NCBI RefSeq assembly: GCF_001632365.1 | Contig: NW_024468511.1 | Coordinates: 1,582,638 to 1,646,637 of the forward strand | Origin: Laetiporus sulphureus 93-53 | Lineage: Eukaryota > Basidiomycota > Agaricomycetes > Polyporales > Laetiporaceae | DNA length: 64,000 nt | Reading direction: 5' to 3' | Shown here: positions 12,300 through 25,027 of the stretch, in pieces | Position numbering within the stretch: position 1 is the stretch's first letter | How the letters are laid out: each line of letters begins with the position of its first letter | Translations under genes and position numbers: made by a program | The notes under the pieces: model-generated | Database searches by the model: none | The model's input: the letters and a program-made list of their open reading frames with translations, nothing else | Told to the model about the DNA's origin: nothing

Positions 12300-13277
12300 G
12301 AGTCAACGCATGTATGAGGCCATCTCACCGTTGCAGATACGAGCATGAGGATTATGAGCTCGACGACATGTCACCGACTGTTGTGCCGGACAGGCATCCT
12401 GTCGCCGCGAGAGATCCGCGTACCCTGAGGGGATGAAAACCGAGGAGGAGGAACAAGGAGGAGATGCGCGACGAGATTCTACTGCAGCATACCGTTTATA
12501 TATTGCATGCTGACTAGATCGCTCCACACGAGCGGCGCTGCAGACACTGTCCAATATGCCAAGGACGATGGGGCGTTGGCGCTCAGCAAGCGAAAGCTGC
12601 GAGACCGGCCGACTTTCCGATGCACTGTCGCGGTTTAGTGTAGTTCACGCCTTCGTATGCATTTGCACTGTGACGTACCGGGACTTGATAATGCATGATG
12701 ACCGCCGTTCGGCTTTGAATGCATAGTACCAGCATGTTCCTCCGTCCACAAATCCTGACGCCAACCGGACATCAGATTGGGAACGCTGAAGGGACCTTGA
12801 AGAGAGACGTAAATACTGCGACATCGCGAGCTATCGCGAGTCCGCGCCCGTGTACATTCTGCGTATTCAGCCAGCTACATCGATCATCGTATCAGATGGC
12901 GGATCTGAGCCCTGCAGCACAAAATAGAGGGCAGCCTCATGCACAGTGCATATCTATTTTGCATACGTTTGTAGTGTCCGAAGCGAATCGTCGTCGGAAG
13001 AAAGAGGACACGTGGCGTCAAGCTTGCGGAGCTTGAGCGCTACTAGCGCGGCGGTCACAAGCAGCCATGAATCATGATAATGCACTCGATGCAACATTCT
13101 TTGTCGCATTTTTGTTCATATTGTTTGCCCTGTGCGGACCCCGCCTCTCTGTGACAGCATAGACAAGGACGCGATTAGTGCACGACTCCGATTTCGATAG
13201 CTATCTGGCAGGTGAACATCGATACTGCTTCACGGGCGACTCGTGTTGAGAAAGTCTGAGGTAGTATCAACGCTCTA
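12300..13277. other. No gene recognised downstream of the terpene synthase
   Basis: Short frames only. The part adjoining 13277 is the likely 3' untranslated region of the minus-strand terpene synthase gene. Confidence 0.35.
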
Positions 13278-14575
13278 CTACATCTCTATGAGCGGAGTGA
13301 CGATGTCATCATCGTGAGCCTCGTTGCCTGCGCTGGCACCCCGCTCGATCTTACGAAGCAACGGAACGTAATGCGTTCTCTGAACCTCAAGCCCCTTGTC
13401 TCCAAAGTACCGTCCCCCTTCAAAACTCCAGCAAACGTTCCCTCTCGCCCAAGTAGCCATCCCGATGATATATTTCCCGAGTTCATCGTCAATTTCTGGC
13501 CCCCAAGACGGAAGCCTCGTCAATGCGTCCAAGAACGAGGCTTCAATCTGCTTGTGGTATTTTTCGACCCAGGATATCGCGCCGTCGTAGTCCACGCTGA
13601 ACTGCCGCATCGCAACAGCGATGATATTGTGGCGGTCGCCAGCCGACTGCTCCTTATTGTAAGAGGCAATATCCTGGGCAGTACGTGACGCATTCAGGAT
13701 TTTCGCAGGAATCGAAAAATGGAGAGTGCTCACATTGTCAAGGATTATCAGATCAGCGGCACAAGACGAAAGCTTCGCTACGACCGGATGATAGAAGACG
13801 TCATTCGTAATATCGACCTTGAGCTCCAGCTCTATCGGGAAGAATGACGGGGGCACCCCGGCAGTCTTGCGTCGAAGCTTCATATAGACGTCGATTGTAT
13901 CAATGGTATGGTAAATCCGATCTGCAGCCTGAACGGCCATACTGTCGAGATACTCCGACATGTATTTCAGGAAGCGACGTTGGGCCCCAGGTCTAGATAG
14001 TTTGGCCGCAGGTTGCCAAAACCTGCCCATCGATTATATTCAATAGACGCCATAATGATTCATCAACTTCTTAGCTTACTGTCTTGCTATCTCACCGATG
14101 ATCATCTCTCCGTCTGGTCTCGGTTCGCACACATTGTGCAGTGCGTGCTTCACCACGTCAGCAACCTTGTCGCATACTGTCGCGTCTTGGACATCAGTGT
14201 AGTCATCAATCACGAAGACTATGTTCATCAAATCACATCCAACTCGGAGATGGGCTAGAATTCGCAGAACGATCATGTGAGTGTCCGAGGCGTACCTCAA
14301 CCTTGCTTACCTTTATTGAGCGATGGGTACATAAGCGCCGCGAGAAGGCCTGTCAGTCATTCCGGTCAAAAGGCAGATATTGCATATCGAGTGACTGCCT
14401 TACCAAGGTCACATCTTTCGAAAGCACGCTGAGACGAGGGCTTGCACACGTTGAAGCTCTGAATCCACAAGTCGGAAGCCGCTTTGACTTCCTCGTAATG
14501 TTGATTGATCTGACGAGGCCACGGCCACGCAGACATCGTGTCAGGGATATGCAGTATAGTTGACATCTCCTGCAT
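13278..14575 (-). CDS. Sesquiterpene synthase (class I, trichodiene-synthase-like fold)
   Basis: Ionises a prenyl diphosphate, probably farnesyl diphosphate, and cyclises it to a sesquiterpene. The product cannot be predicted. Five exons (14575-14404, 14349-14311, 14254-14080, 14022-13734, 13673-13278) join in frame to 356 residues, the usual length for basidiomycete enzymes. Residues 12-30 (DTMSAWPWPRxINxHYEEV) are the family's amino-terminal signature. The Mg-binding aspartate motif is D87-D-Y-T-D91 within VFVIDDYTDV. The second metal site is N225-D-I-A-S229-Y-N-K-E233 and becomes visible only after removing a 60-nt in-frame intron. An Arg-Tyr pair is at 313-314 in GGRYFG. There is no signal peptide, so it is cytosolic. 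Repeats surround it on both sides. A flavin monooxygenase on the same strand lies 4.6 kb away. Confidence 0.93.
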
Positions 14576-15144
14576 GGCAGCGGTTTCCGAAGTGTAGCCT
14601 CTGTGTCACCTGTACTCTTTGAGCATCAGCCCTGCGTTGGTATGGCAAAGAACCTGTTCACCTGTAATCCTGCAGCCTACATAGAATGCATGAGCACAGT
14701 ATGTTGTCTTTGGAACCAGGTCACCTCACTTTAACAGTATGGCGGTGTAGCGACTGAGGGTATTTGATGGGCGGGGAGCACAGTATTATATCTGAGGCGG
14801 GTGCAGGTTACGCACCACACCATCTTTGCGATTCGCCCGCTAATGACAGATGCGACAGTAAGCTGACGCCTAAGGCACGATAATTCCCTGCTAGCTGCCA
14901 TCTGTATTTATGTGCTGAGCGATCTCCTAATTAAAACAGACTAAAGGTGCTAGTGCTTCCAATAACCCGGAGATATATGGGGCTGTCGTCTCACCAGTAT
15001 GATGATTCAGCGAGCTACAGCCGCCGGAAAGTGCCGTGACATCGGATCGTTGCGCTGCATTTTGCGCTAGGTATGCTGTCAGACTGGAATGGTGATTCGT
15101 GAAGCACGTACGAAGATGTGCGATAGCCATTGGAAGTGCATCGT
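14576..15144. other. Upstream region of the terpene synthase gene
   Basis: No gene seen. A weak TATAAT-like word (minus sense, near 14785) lies about 210 nt upstream of the terpene synthase ATG. The promoter is therefore confined between the gene and the repeat starting near 15145. Confidence 0.35.
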
Positions 15145-15945
15145 TGGGGCGCAGAGCATTTGATAGATTCGACGATATCACGTTCGTTTCATGCCAATGT
15201 GTTCATGTGAATCATGATAGTCAGAGCAAGGCACTTCAGCAGCCATCTCAACGGGACAAGGAGGCATCGCATAGCAACAGTCAAGGACGGTCAGTCATCC
15301 TGGACTGTTGTCAGGCTGCGCTTCCTCAGTTCCAATGTGAGCACACGCGGCGCGCCTCTACCCCTCGACACACTCGGGAATAAATACCGCGACGTCATTG
15401 AAAAACAACAATCGTCTAACTTGATCAATCGATCGCATTAGACGGTAAATGCTAGACCTGTGGCACATACTATGAAGTTGCATTTGCGGCCAGATCCCAT
15501 GTCTGTCTGCAAGATTAGGAGTGTCTGAGTTGTATGTTAAACAAAGCTCAGGGCGAATGACATAGACGAGAAAACGTGCCAGTTGTTGAAGGTTAGCGCT
15601 CGCGACGTTTTTTCAGTGTAAGCAGTCGTCTTGTCAGGCGCTCGGAGCTTCACCGGCACCGATCGCCACCGGAGTATGCGATTCGCGTTCGTCGATGATG
15701 ACAACGGAGCTTCCTCACAAGCCCGGAGGATGCTCGTGAGGAAGGAGTGTGATAGGTACCGTAAAAGCCTGAAACACGATGATTGTGTGTGGGTCAGCGT
15801 GAGGGGCACGTGTATTCGCGAGCTTCAGATGGCTCACTGCAGGTGGCGTCTGCCACTCAGCGTTCTTGACCTACAGCTAGAATAAATATCAAACGAGCCG
15901 ACAGCAGACATGAGCTGCTCATTAATTACACTCTGAGAAGCATAT
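15145..15945 (+). repeat. Interspersed repeat family X, copy 3
   Basis: The most contiguous copy: body blocks at about 15225-15540, then 15700-15815, then an end block at 15840-15945 containing CACTCAGCGTTCTT and CTCATTAATTA. The same end block is inverted at 11717-11800 and direct at 10942-11030. This suggests an element with inverted ends of about 90-100 bp. Open frames inside are short and not conserved between copies, so it looks non-autonomous. Confidence 0.7.
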
Positions 15946-16983
15946 CCATACCCCAGTCAGCGTGTGAGAGACTAAGCTCGAGGTTGCAAGGCCTTTGAAT
16001 GTGTGAGTCTGGGGGTGTTGCTTCACGAAACCGACGTACGTGTGAAGATTCGATGCGGTGCGAGTGGAGGGCGACGATGGCGACGGCGTTGTGCCGCCAT
16101 TAGATACTGTGGAAACCGTCGTCAGCACTGCTAGTCGGGATGGATTTGAACGGAGACGGCAGACGGTGATAAAGACCCACCACAGGTGGATAGTCGCTAT
16201 ATAGAACGGAGAATCTGCCAAACGTGCAAAACGTTGTGCTTCTGGATCTGTTCAAGGCACAGGGAGAGCAAAGCGCGCTTTCTGTGACGAGGCGTGTGCG
16301 TGAGGAACGGGGATCGTCAACAAGCACCCCCTGGGGAGCGCTCTCGGTATCGCTCGTGGCGCGGAGCGAATGTGCATGGAGGAGGAGCGAGACATCGCTG
16401 CTGCGGCAGAAGCAGGAAAGCTCGCGGGAAAAAGGTGAGGTCTTGAGGGAGCGAGATGTCCGAGCAGTACTTGAGTGGGATTCCGAGGTTGATGGTGCAG
16501 GGAGCACGCTGACCGACTCTTTGCAGCTGCGCGCTGGCCTTTGCGCCACGAAGCTGAAATGTTGACCTCGGCGAGAAATTCGTGGTGGTGGGCAATGGAG
16601 AGGGAGGGGGGCCGATAGAGGCACACGCATGCGGCCGTGGGTGGAGTAAACTGGCGCCAAGTAATTGTACAAGGGAACGGGAGACGGCACCTTTTTGTCT
16701 CTATATACCTCGATTTGCGCGGTTCCGAGCTGGGCAAGACAGCAGAAGATAGTTTGGAGAGGAGACGAGGAGAGGGGGACCGAGCTCGTTAATGAAGGCA
16801 TGCGCATGTCCAATTGTAGCCATAGACCCGAATGAAGCACTCGAGTGAAGGTGACAGTCGACGCGCACAATACGCCGCGCGCTGGCCACCGCACTCTAAG
16901 TGGCGTGATCCGCCCAGCGACCAGCTATGTCTATGAGTCCCTGTGCATCATCACGCTCATCGCGCCCACAGGCATCGGGCACA
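15946..16983. other. Region without a recognised gene; possible truncated minus-strand gene start
   Basis: A TATATAG word (minus sense, near 16200) is followed by an ATG near 16105 and a GTACGT donor near 16047. This could be the first exon of a minus-strand gene that ran into the repeat ending at 15945. A 264-codon minus frame at 16100-16894 shows no motif. Evidence for a real gene is weak. Confidence 0.25.
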
Positions 16984-18005
16984 GCGTAGCAACAGTCCAT
17001 TATGACCGTCCATCATGGACTGATGCTACCCAGTCCGAGCTTGCGATGGATTGAATGCGTTGTGGCGTTCGACTGATCGGATAGCTGAAAAGTCGAGTCG
17101 TTCGCCTCTTGCGTACGCACAGGCAGTCTTCCTCAGCGACACGCTAACAGGTGGTGATAGACCTTCCCGATGAAAGTGACCGCGGGGGCAAGCCTCGAAA
17201 CGCTGCTGATGCGGATCAAGTACGTGAAGTTCTTGTCAGCATATTGTCTTGTGCTCCCTCGAGACTGCAGGACCGAACCTTATCGACGTGTGGGTTGGGT
17301 GAGAGCGCGCAGACTCGGCTCCTCACTATTTCCTGACTCGTCCTTCTGCCTTCCCATAAAGTCTTTCACTGCGTCCATCGATTTCAGTCTTCGCGATACA
17401 ATGCCTATCAGGTGTGCATCAATCTACATGCGTTCTAGCAACCTTGCTGATGCGTACTAGCTGTGGTGTGGACGAACGATCTCGCTGTGGGACCCATGTA
17501 CTCGACATCGATAACGAAACCAGTCTTGTGCGGAGACGATGCAGGATTTTCTTGCAGGTGCTCGGTGTGGTCGATTGCTGTCGTGGTCAAGTGAGCGTGG
17601 TGATGATTGCCTGTGATATGTGCCCCTAGCTCTACATTGTAGGAACAACGTTCAATGTGCATGTCCTGCCTGCAGTGCGCCTCCCTGGCTGTGAAATGAA
17701 CGTGTGCGACGACACAGACGAAGACGAACGATCCGTATGCCGTGCTCGCTCACGTTCTGGGCAGCGCGCGGTGCTCCTGCGCTTCGCTCTCCTGTACGGG
17801 TATGGACGATACGTGCTGCAGGCCCGCAGCCTGAGGTCGGCGTCATTCCAGACGGTGAGCATTACGTCCCTGCTCGATCCATCACTCCGGTGTGTGTCCC
17901 TCCCCTCTCCCACACTCGTCAAGAACCCACGGCGCGTCAGCTTGTCGTCGTTCCTCTATCACCCGCAGTCTATTGTACCGATTCGGGGTGAGAAGGCTGT
18001 GTAAA
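16984..18005 (+). repeat. Interspersed repeat, copy A (inverted partner at 55.5-56.9 kb)
   Basis: Matches the reverse complement of about 55540-56884 in the same block order: a palindromic core at 16986-17029, a block around 17160-17330, and a long block at about 17650-17990. Spacing is shorter here (about 700 nt between core and long block, against about 1000 nt in the other copy), so one copy has gained or lost internal sequence. Frames of about 110 residues in the long block are partly alike in both copies but show no known domain. Confidence 0.75.
16986..17029. repeat. Conserved near-palindromic core shared by five repeats
   Basis: Arms GTAGCAACAGTCCAT (16986-17000) and ATGGACTGATGCTAC (17015-17029) are inverted repeats with one mismatch around a 14-nt centre. 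Related cores, also roughly palindromic, lie at about 10567-10617, 12121-12165, 15271-15318 and 56840-56884. It is the only segment I can follow through all copies of repeat family X and repeat A/B. Confidence 0.75.
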
Positions 18006-19203
18006 CAGCTGGAAGCCCAAGGCGGCATGTGCAGCAGAACGGCTGAAGACGGTCTTACGATGTAGTAAGTCTCCTTCATCCACTTTCATCATTGTCGGCC
18101 TCTCTGTAGTGCCATGGCGTGGCGCTGACAGGTTGGGACCATAGAACTCAACGGGATGCGTTTAGACATCCCCGCAGCACAGCATCCTGACCCGCTCACT
18201 TTTATGGGCGTGAAGCAAGGGCATCGAGCTGCTGAAATGCGCTGATCGACGCCGACGACACGACGTGGCCTTTCTATTCCTGGACTCGGACTCGCTTGAG
18301 GGCAGATGACTACGTATGGTGCGCACTGCGTTAGGCACCGCGAAGCGCAGTGTGAATTCGACCAGCGTGAATGAATCAATGTTGCCCCTGGCATGCTTAA
18401 CAGCTGGCGCTCAGCTTCGATACATTCCTCGTGATGCGGCACAGCATCGTTTGCGAAGGGGTGAGTGTCTAGGGTGCTACATCGCATCGCAATAACAGTC
18501 ACGATGGCGGATGTGAGTCCACCATCTTCTCTCTGCTCCGCCATGAGGTTACGGCTGATGGCGCGATCGCAGTCCTTCACACATTGGAGACTTGACCAGA
18601 GGTGCATGTTGACTCCTTATTGTCTCGGTGAGTCGCGAGCGGCGTAGTTCCTCCCTTTCCTCGTGCCGTCCTCTCCTCCTTCTTTCGCCCGTATGCGTGC
18701 ATCACACAACTCTTGTGCACATGACGGTAGGCTTCACTGATGCACGCGCCCAGAGTGATGAGCGTCGGCGTATACTTCTACCATTGTTGGAAAGTATGCA
18801 GAACGAGGAGTGATGTGAGCGTGAGCTGCCTCCCTGTTCTTGGTCCCTCATGGTGCGGGATACCAGTGAGGATCATGCTACTGGATGCGAGTGGCTGGAT
18901 GCGTATATACTATCGCCCGCGGGTCTGTCATCGTTCGATCGTACCTCTTCAGGTGGTTCTAATGATGTACATTTAGATATTCACGGCATTGTATCTCAAT
19001 CACTGTAATTTATTGATTTATACTTTGCAATTGCAAACATTCGAAAAAAGCACTGTGCGTCGTGCGGGGAACGCGACGACACACCAAATTCGACGTCGAT
19101 GGTTATTATTCCGTCCACTTTTCAATAAAAGAGGATTCGCGAAGCATGATATTGACGGTCCACAGTAGCGGCTACTTGCACGTCACGGCGCGCAATTCAA
19201 ACG
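18006..19203. other. No gene recognised
   Basis: Short frames only. The last 200 nt form the probable 3' untranslated region of the minus-strand monooxygenase gene. Confidence 0.35.
19009..19014 (-). promoter_or_regulatory. Candidate polyadenylation signal of the monooxygenase gene
   Basis: AATAAA on the minus strand, about 190 nt beyond the TAG of the flavin monooxygenase. Confidence 0.35.
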
Positions 19204-21912
19204 CTAATCTGCCGCAACTGTAAGAGACATCAACGACAGGTCGGCAACACACATGTCGGGGACACTCACTGGGAGGTATGTCCACTTCATTGTCATTCAG
19301 GTACCATGCTCCTGATGCAAGCGCATTAACCTTCATAATTAAACACACAACCAAGGCCAGCTGCTCACGGTCGCCTGTCATAGTTTTCTCATTGTATGTC
19401 TGCCCATCACCGAGCCAGTAGAATCGATTGTGAACGCCGTCGGCAGATTCGTACTTGAAATCCTCCCAGCGCGGGTGCTCGAGAACGCGCAATCCATGCA
19501 ATGACGAGCCTTGAAAGACATCAGCCACTGTTGAATGCGGAATGGAGGTGCTCCACCTGGCCAGAGGCCCACAATCCGTCCATCTTCTGTACCCATCTTG
19601 TACCAAGATCTGCATTTCTCGCTGAAAACGGTCTGGAAGATGCACAAATGTAGACTTAGCGATGTCTGATAGCACCTTTTCTTCTTGATACGCACCTTTG
19701 GGAAATAGTTCTTCACATGGCGACAAGATCAATATCCCACTCCCTACAATTCATGTGAAAAGGTAACACACCTCCAAATACTCTTCGAAATCCCTCACTG
19801 CTTCCTTCTTTACCTCGATACTCTTCAGCCTCTCCCTCTGCATCTTCTTCATTGCTGCAACTGCATATTCGACCTGGCGCTCTAGCAATATGAGCAGCGA
19901 GCCGGTAGCAAGTACCGAGTTTGGGCCGAATGCCATGAACCAGTTTGGAAATCCGTCTGTACACATAGAGAGGTACGTCGAGGGATGCGGGGTCCATTTC
20001 TCTTGGATGGACAGCCCACCGCGGCCAGCGATGGAGAAATCGAGATGGAAAGAAATGTCAAAGCCTGTGGAAGAGAGCGTACAATCATTTAATTGTGGAA
20101 GACAGTTGAGGGAAAGACGCACCGGTTGCACATATGATGACGTCGAGATCAGTATGTTTCCCGTCAACTGTTTCGATGCCTCGCGGAGTGATGCGCCGGA
20201 TATCTTTCGGAACAAAGTCCACCTACACCATACACGTTGATCACTGTCAAGCCTGACGTGAGGTGAGTCATCGCGTACGTTATCCTCACACAATGCCTCC
20301 AAGTAACCAGGTCCAGGTGTCAATCGCCTGCATGAGACCGCAAAATCAGGAAGCACTAGCGCACCGCGATCATTACCAGAGGACATCTAGAACCGAAAAC
20401 ATGCATACAGTGATCCATGATCCACGGTTTCTTTGCTAACTTCTTCCTCATGTTCTCCGTGAATTCCTGACGTGCCGTTGTTTGTTGCGTGCTGCCTCGC
20501 AGAGTGAGACCGTGGTTGGACTAGATAATCGGGACATCACTGATCCCGTACGTGCAGATGACAATCATCAGAGCATACTTGAAGCGCAGATTCCAATTCA
20601 TGCCGGAATTGCTTGTACTCCTCTTCGTCCTTAAATGCCTCCTTGTCGTCCTGACTGAATTCAACTGCTTTGATGTCAGTGTGACACCCAACATAACTAC
20701 GAACAAAAATAACCCACAGTTCTCAGCACCCGTGTCATGCCGAAGGAGCTCTCCCAGCTTGTGTCGAGTGAACGGCGGCGAAACCCAAGTCTTACCGCGC
20801 ACAAACTGAACCATCCTACCGACGTGCGGTTGTAGCGCTGCAACGGTTTGAATCGCACTCGAGCCCTGCCAAACATGCATTTTCCAGTACAGCAGCCGTT
20901 ATGCAAAAGTGAATACTGACCGAGCCGATGACGCCGACCTTCTTCGTTCTCCACTGCCAGTCTTCAACCGCTTTCTCCCACGTGCGCTCGCCGACGTCAA
21001 AGTTAGCAGTGTGGAGGAGTTTTCCTTCGAACGTGTTCAAGCCGTCGATTTCGGGCCACTTCCACCTGCTCAGCATGCCGACGCCCGTGAAGAGGAAGTC
21101 AGCAGTGTCGGTGAACTCTTCATATTCGTCATCCGCATTGTTAGAACTGCGAGAGCTGTTCGCAGCGTAGTTAGGCGGAGTGCTCCAAGGGAACGGAGGA
21201 AAGGACAGACCATGGGACGTCTAACCCGCAGATGCCACTTTCCCGTTAGCTCCTCGTATCGCGCATGCAGGACGCGGTGTTGCAGCTTGATGTAGGGGAC
21301 GAGCTTGTGCTTTTCGACGACAGACTCGAGATGAGTGCGGATCTCCGCGCCAGGAGCGTAGAGGCTCGACCAATCAGTCTATATACGCGAATCGTGAGAA
21401 TCATTGAGTCAGACGGGCATGTTTCACTGCAGAAGTGGTGACAAGAGAATTTGGAATGGACAGACCTTCGGTTCGAATGTGAGTTGATACTGATGAATAT
21501 GGAGATTGTAAGCGTAGCATAGAAAGAAATAAACAAACGTACGCAATGGGACGGGATGTCGCATGCCACGCCACTAGCGCTTATGAGCGGTATAGCAGAG
21601 ATTTTATCAGTGCACACTCACGGATACCGATTGGAGTACCAGGTTCCACCCACGCCTGCGTTCTGCTCGTATATAGTCAGTTCGAGGTTAGGAATTCTCT
21701 GTTGGAATCTGGAGCGCATATACGAAGCATTTCAGCGTCACAAACCACAGCTAGAAGCGATGAGCGCACCTAATCCCTGCGATGATGCCGCTGTATCCTG
21801 CGCCGATCACGATGACCTTCATGGGTCTGTACTCGTCAATGGAGAAGTCCCCGAGCTTGAAGCCGCTCTGGCTGCCATTACACATGTTGTTCGTCGTGGA
21901 GCTATTATCCAT
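19204..21912 (-). CDS. FAD-dependent monooxygenase (flavin-binding / Baeyer-Villiger-like)
   Basis: Uses NADPH and oxygen to oxygenate a small, probably ketone or hydrophobic, substrate. The spliced product is roughly 570-600 residues from many exons. I fixed the ATG at 21912 (62 nt after a TATA box), the first joins, and the final join (19290 region to VDIPPIAAD and TAG at 19204). Visible motifs in order: VIVIGAGYSG (FAD Rossmann), NAGVGGTWYSNRYPG, TDWSSLYAPGAEIRTHLE, FEGKLLHTANFD (a variant of the FxGxxxHxxxW fingerprint with Phe for Trp), KKVGVIGSGSSAIQT (NADP Rossmann, formed across an intron), FAVSCRRLTPGPGYLEAL, FPNWFMAFGPNS and NRFYWLGDGQTYNEKTMTGD. No signal peptide is visible, so it is probably cytosolic. 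I did not resolve every intron, and a small defect in the middle (20.1-20.9 kb) cannot be excluded. Confidence 0.88.
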
Positions 21913-21972
21913 AGTCAAAGCGAGCTCGCAAGTTTTGGAAGAGTCTGGGATGCTAGCTCCACTGTGGTCCAA

Positions 21973-21979
21973 TTATATA
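21973..21979 (-). promoter_or_regulatory. TATA box of the monooxygenase gene
   Basis: TATATAA on the minus strand, about 62 nt before the ATG at 21912. There is no alternative in-frame ATG upstream, which supports this start. Confidence 0.5.
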
Positions 21980-24900
21980 GCCAGAATGTACTCGCATACC
22001 CTTGGGATCAAATCGAGCAATTCAGGTCATAGACATACTCAAGTTTTGACGAAAATTCTTAAGTGAGCAGGGCGATGATTGCGCGCTGACCGCTGTGGTC
22101 AACATCTTCCTTTTCTAGTCTCTTCCTGATGCAAAGGGACAGTCCGAAAGGCTTTTCTTTAAGCCTAATGAACGTGCCCTGGGGAAGACACGACATTCAG
22201 TAATATGTGATAATAAGAGAAGCATCAGTTTCCTGCATCATCACCGAGCAGAATAGCAGAATGTATGCGCCTTAGCAAGTTGAAGTCCAATTATATACTA
22301 TGATAACTGCCGGCGTACCTGGTTTGACATTCTCAGAAGAGCGGTTTCCTATTCAGTAGATGAGCGCCGCCTCGAGGCACCGATCTTGAGCTGTTGCAGC
22401 GGGACTTGACAAAGAAAGTAAGAGCGAGTGTGAACTATGGATGCTTCACAAGGCGATGGCCGATGTCCAAAGAAGAATCATTGATGCATGAAGTCAGCGC
22501 CTGACCTAGTCGAAATGGCGGCGTAATAAAGCTGAGCAGTGCCGTCTGTATGCTTTGAGATAGAGCTCTTCGGATGCAACAACCAACGAGATGCAGATGT
22601 AGCATTGCATACACGAAACGGCGCCGTGCAATTGATTTACGGTGATGCAGACACGCACGCACGTTTCTCCACTGACAAAGCTTGCCACAGTTCGCTACAG
22701 ATAATCACCGCAAGGATTAGAACCTTGACGGAGTGATGCTTAAAGTCGCCGTACGGATTTTACTGGACAATGCCGCGATGGACGCCGCGATGGACCTCAA
22801 GTCGAAGCACAGGCGAGCGATGCGGATCCTGAATTCGTTCACGTAGGCTTCGATTTTTCGACTTCGGTATGTCAGATCGTGTGCAGACTCGTAGACTTGG
22901 GTGGCAGATAGCCGATGTTGGATGGTCGAGGCGTGACTATCCAGCACTCAGCAGCCTGTGTCAATGTCGGCTCGAAGACTTACGTGACGATTTTACGCAC
23001 ATTCACACGTATCGAAGCAAAACCAGACATCTGTCCTTCTCATTAGGCCGAGACGAGTGCAATGGTCTCGACCTGTCCCGAACAGCAGGAAGGAGACAAT
23101 CGCCTGTCAGCTTCAGTGGTCTCGCCAACGCTCACACGGCATATGTTCGTTGACACACCTCGGACCTCAACTCCGCTCTATATATGCGCGCACGGTTTGA
23201 TTGCAACAGACCTTCGCCACGGAAGGCCCAATCGGACGGATCTCCATGGCCACTGATGAGCAGTCCATCGTCTCTCCCGGGCCCTGATCGGCTATCAGCT
23301 GACTTTTGAGGGGCACAGCGCGCATAGAAGCCTCATCGTCCTACGCCGCAGTGTCCTATCCTGAGCGAAGGATACTAGATCCGAGCGTGAAGGCTACGGA
23401 TTCCTTCCTATTTCCCACAACGATTGCACGGAGTCTAGGCATTTGGTTCGCGGGCCCGGATGCGGTGCTGGGCGTTGAGTATTGAGTATTGAGTCTGAGT
23501 ATCTCTTTAAGATGCGGATCCTCGATCGCTCAAGCAGGTTGACACCAAGTCCAATGTGCACGATTAGGTGGCGTGATCGTGCTTTGCAGCAAATGTTATG
23601 CACACGACAAACTATGCGTCGGCATTTACGACGACGGAGACACGCGCCACCACCTCTGCACAACGTCAGCGCAGTGCGCGCCGAAGAGTGACCACGCATG
23701 CTTGTCCTTCTGGAAATGCGCCGTGCTCCCGGACGGCGGATAGTAGCGGATAATGAGCGGAGCGCGCCGCCAACCTGCCGGTGCGCGTACTCCGCGAAGG
23801 AGGCTCAATGTATGAAAAAGGGCGAGAGTTGTGCAAGCGGGGTGCGGGGTGAACATGTCTGCAGAAACAGATGCAGGGCTCATTTGGGTTAGATTACGAA
23901 TGGTGCATCGCGCACGCACGCGTGGAGCTGTAGCCCGACTCGGAGTTTCTTGAAGTCGGGGCACCCGGAGAACCACCCGGAAGACCTTTCGACACACCGA
24001 GCTCAAGCAACCTGAGCAGACTTGCGGGATGTTTCGATTGAACGCGGGTTCATCAACGTCGTGCATCGTGTCCGGACTGGTGCAGCGCAGCATTCGCGGT
24101 AGCCGCGGGACCGCGGGCAAGGACGAGCTTCACAAGAACGCGGATACGAATGGGGAACAAGGTCAAGGGTTCATTGAACGACGAAGTGTCGAAGCGGGCC
24201 TACCTGGCGGGGTGTGCATGTCTGCCCCGAGTTGGCATGCTGGACGGGGACGGGTGCCACCGCTGGTTCCAAGGGTGGGAGGGACGCGGGTCAGACCGAG
24301 AGCGCAAAAGCCCGACGCGGTGAGGTACGACTTCTTGAGAGCCTGGACGAGAAGTTGGGCGCAATTCAACGCGTCTGTACATCGTGTGTGCGTGCAAGAT
24401 AGCCTATCATATGATGGTCATGACATGAGCGACGAAGCGCACGGCGCTCGGACTTTAGTAATCTTCACGATAGGTACAGGCACGCCGAGGTTGGACAGCG
24501 TTCGGGGCAGAGATGTTTTCACACCCACGAAGGCATCCGGCGGCACCTCGTATGTAGGATCGTCGCTTTGAGTCCATCGTACTACTCATGAGGCCTTGGG
24601 AACGTGCGAACGTTAGCCAGAAAGCTGACCCACTGTGCGTTGCTGATAGTACAAAGATACAAGTATATTGCGACAAAACAGACAATCAATGCCGTAGATA
24701 TATGCGTGCATGAAGACGAGGTACCCTACGAAATGCAAACGACCATTATCCGTCAGATAGACTAATGATATAGCGGGCCCAACACATGTGCAGGGAGTGT
24801 ATGTGTACGAAATGTCTTTGTCAGTGTTCTGACCTTGGGTTTTATAGTTTTGGTGTGGGCCCGAAGTAGAACAGCATGCGACAGGCGGAAGATGGAAACG

Positions 24901-25027
24901 GATTGCAATAAAATAGGACAATAGCCAACTCACGCCGTTCCTCACCAGACGCATGCTCAACCATCCACCCTCCCCGACGCGGAGCGATATACAGGCAGAC
25001 GAGACGGGTCATGACGCGCCCGATAGC
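21980..25027. other. Gene-poor interval
   Basis: No recognisable protein. Frames of 160-180 codons near 23.6-24.6 kb lie in a GC-rich patch and are open on both strands, which weakens a coding claim. A TATATATG-type word occurs near 23180 without a credible gene after it. Confidence 0.35.

Noticed and set aside
13673..13734. Loss of the terpene synthase NSE motif (Gln before Asp in the uninterrupted frame)
   Set aside because: The apparent change comes from reading through a 60-nt in-frame intron; splicing restores Asn-Asp.
16100..16894. 264-codon minus frame
   Set aside because: Ser/Arg/Pro-rich, no domain, no ATG context or splice support, and overlapped by an unrelated plus frame.
17657..18004. 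Frame of 115 codons partly alike in both A/B repeat copies
   Set aside because: Similarity continues across frames and stops, so it reflects shared DNA rather than a conserved protein.
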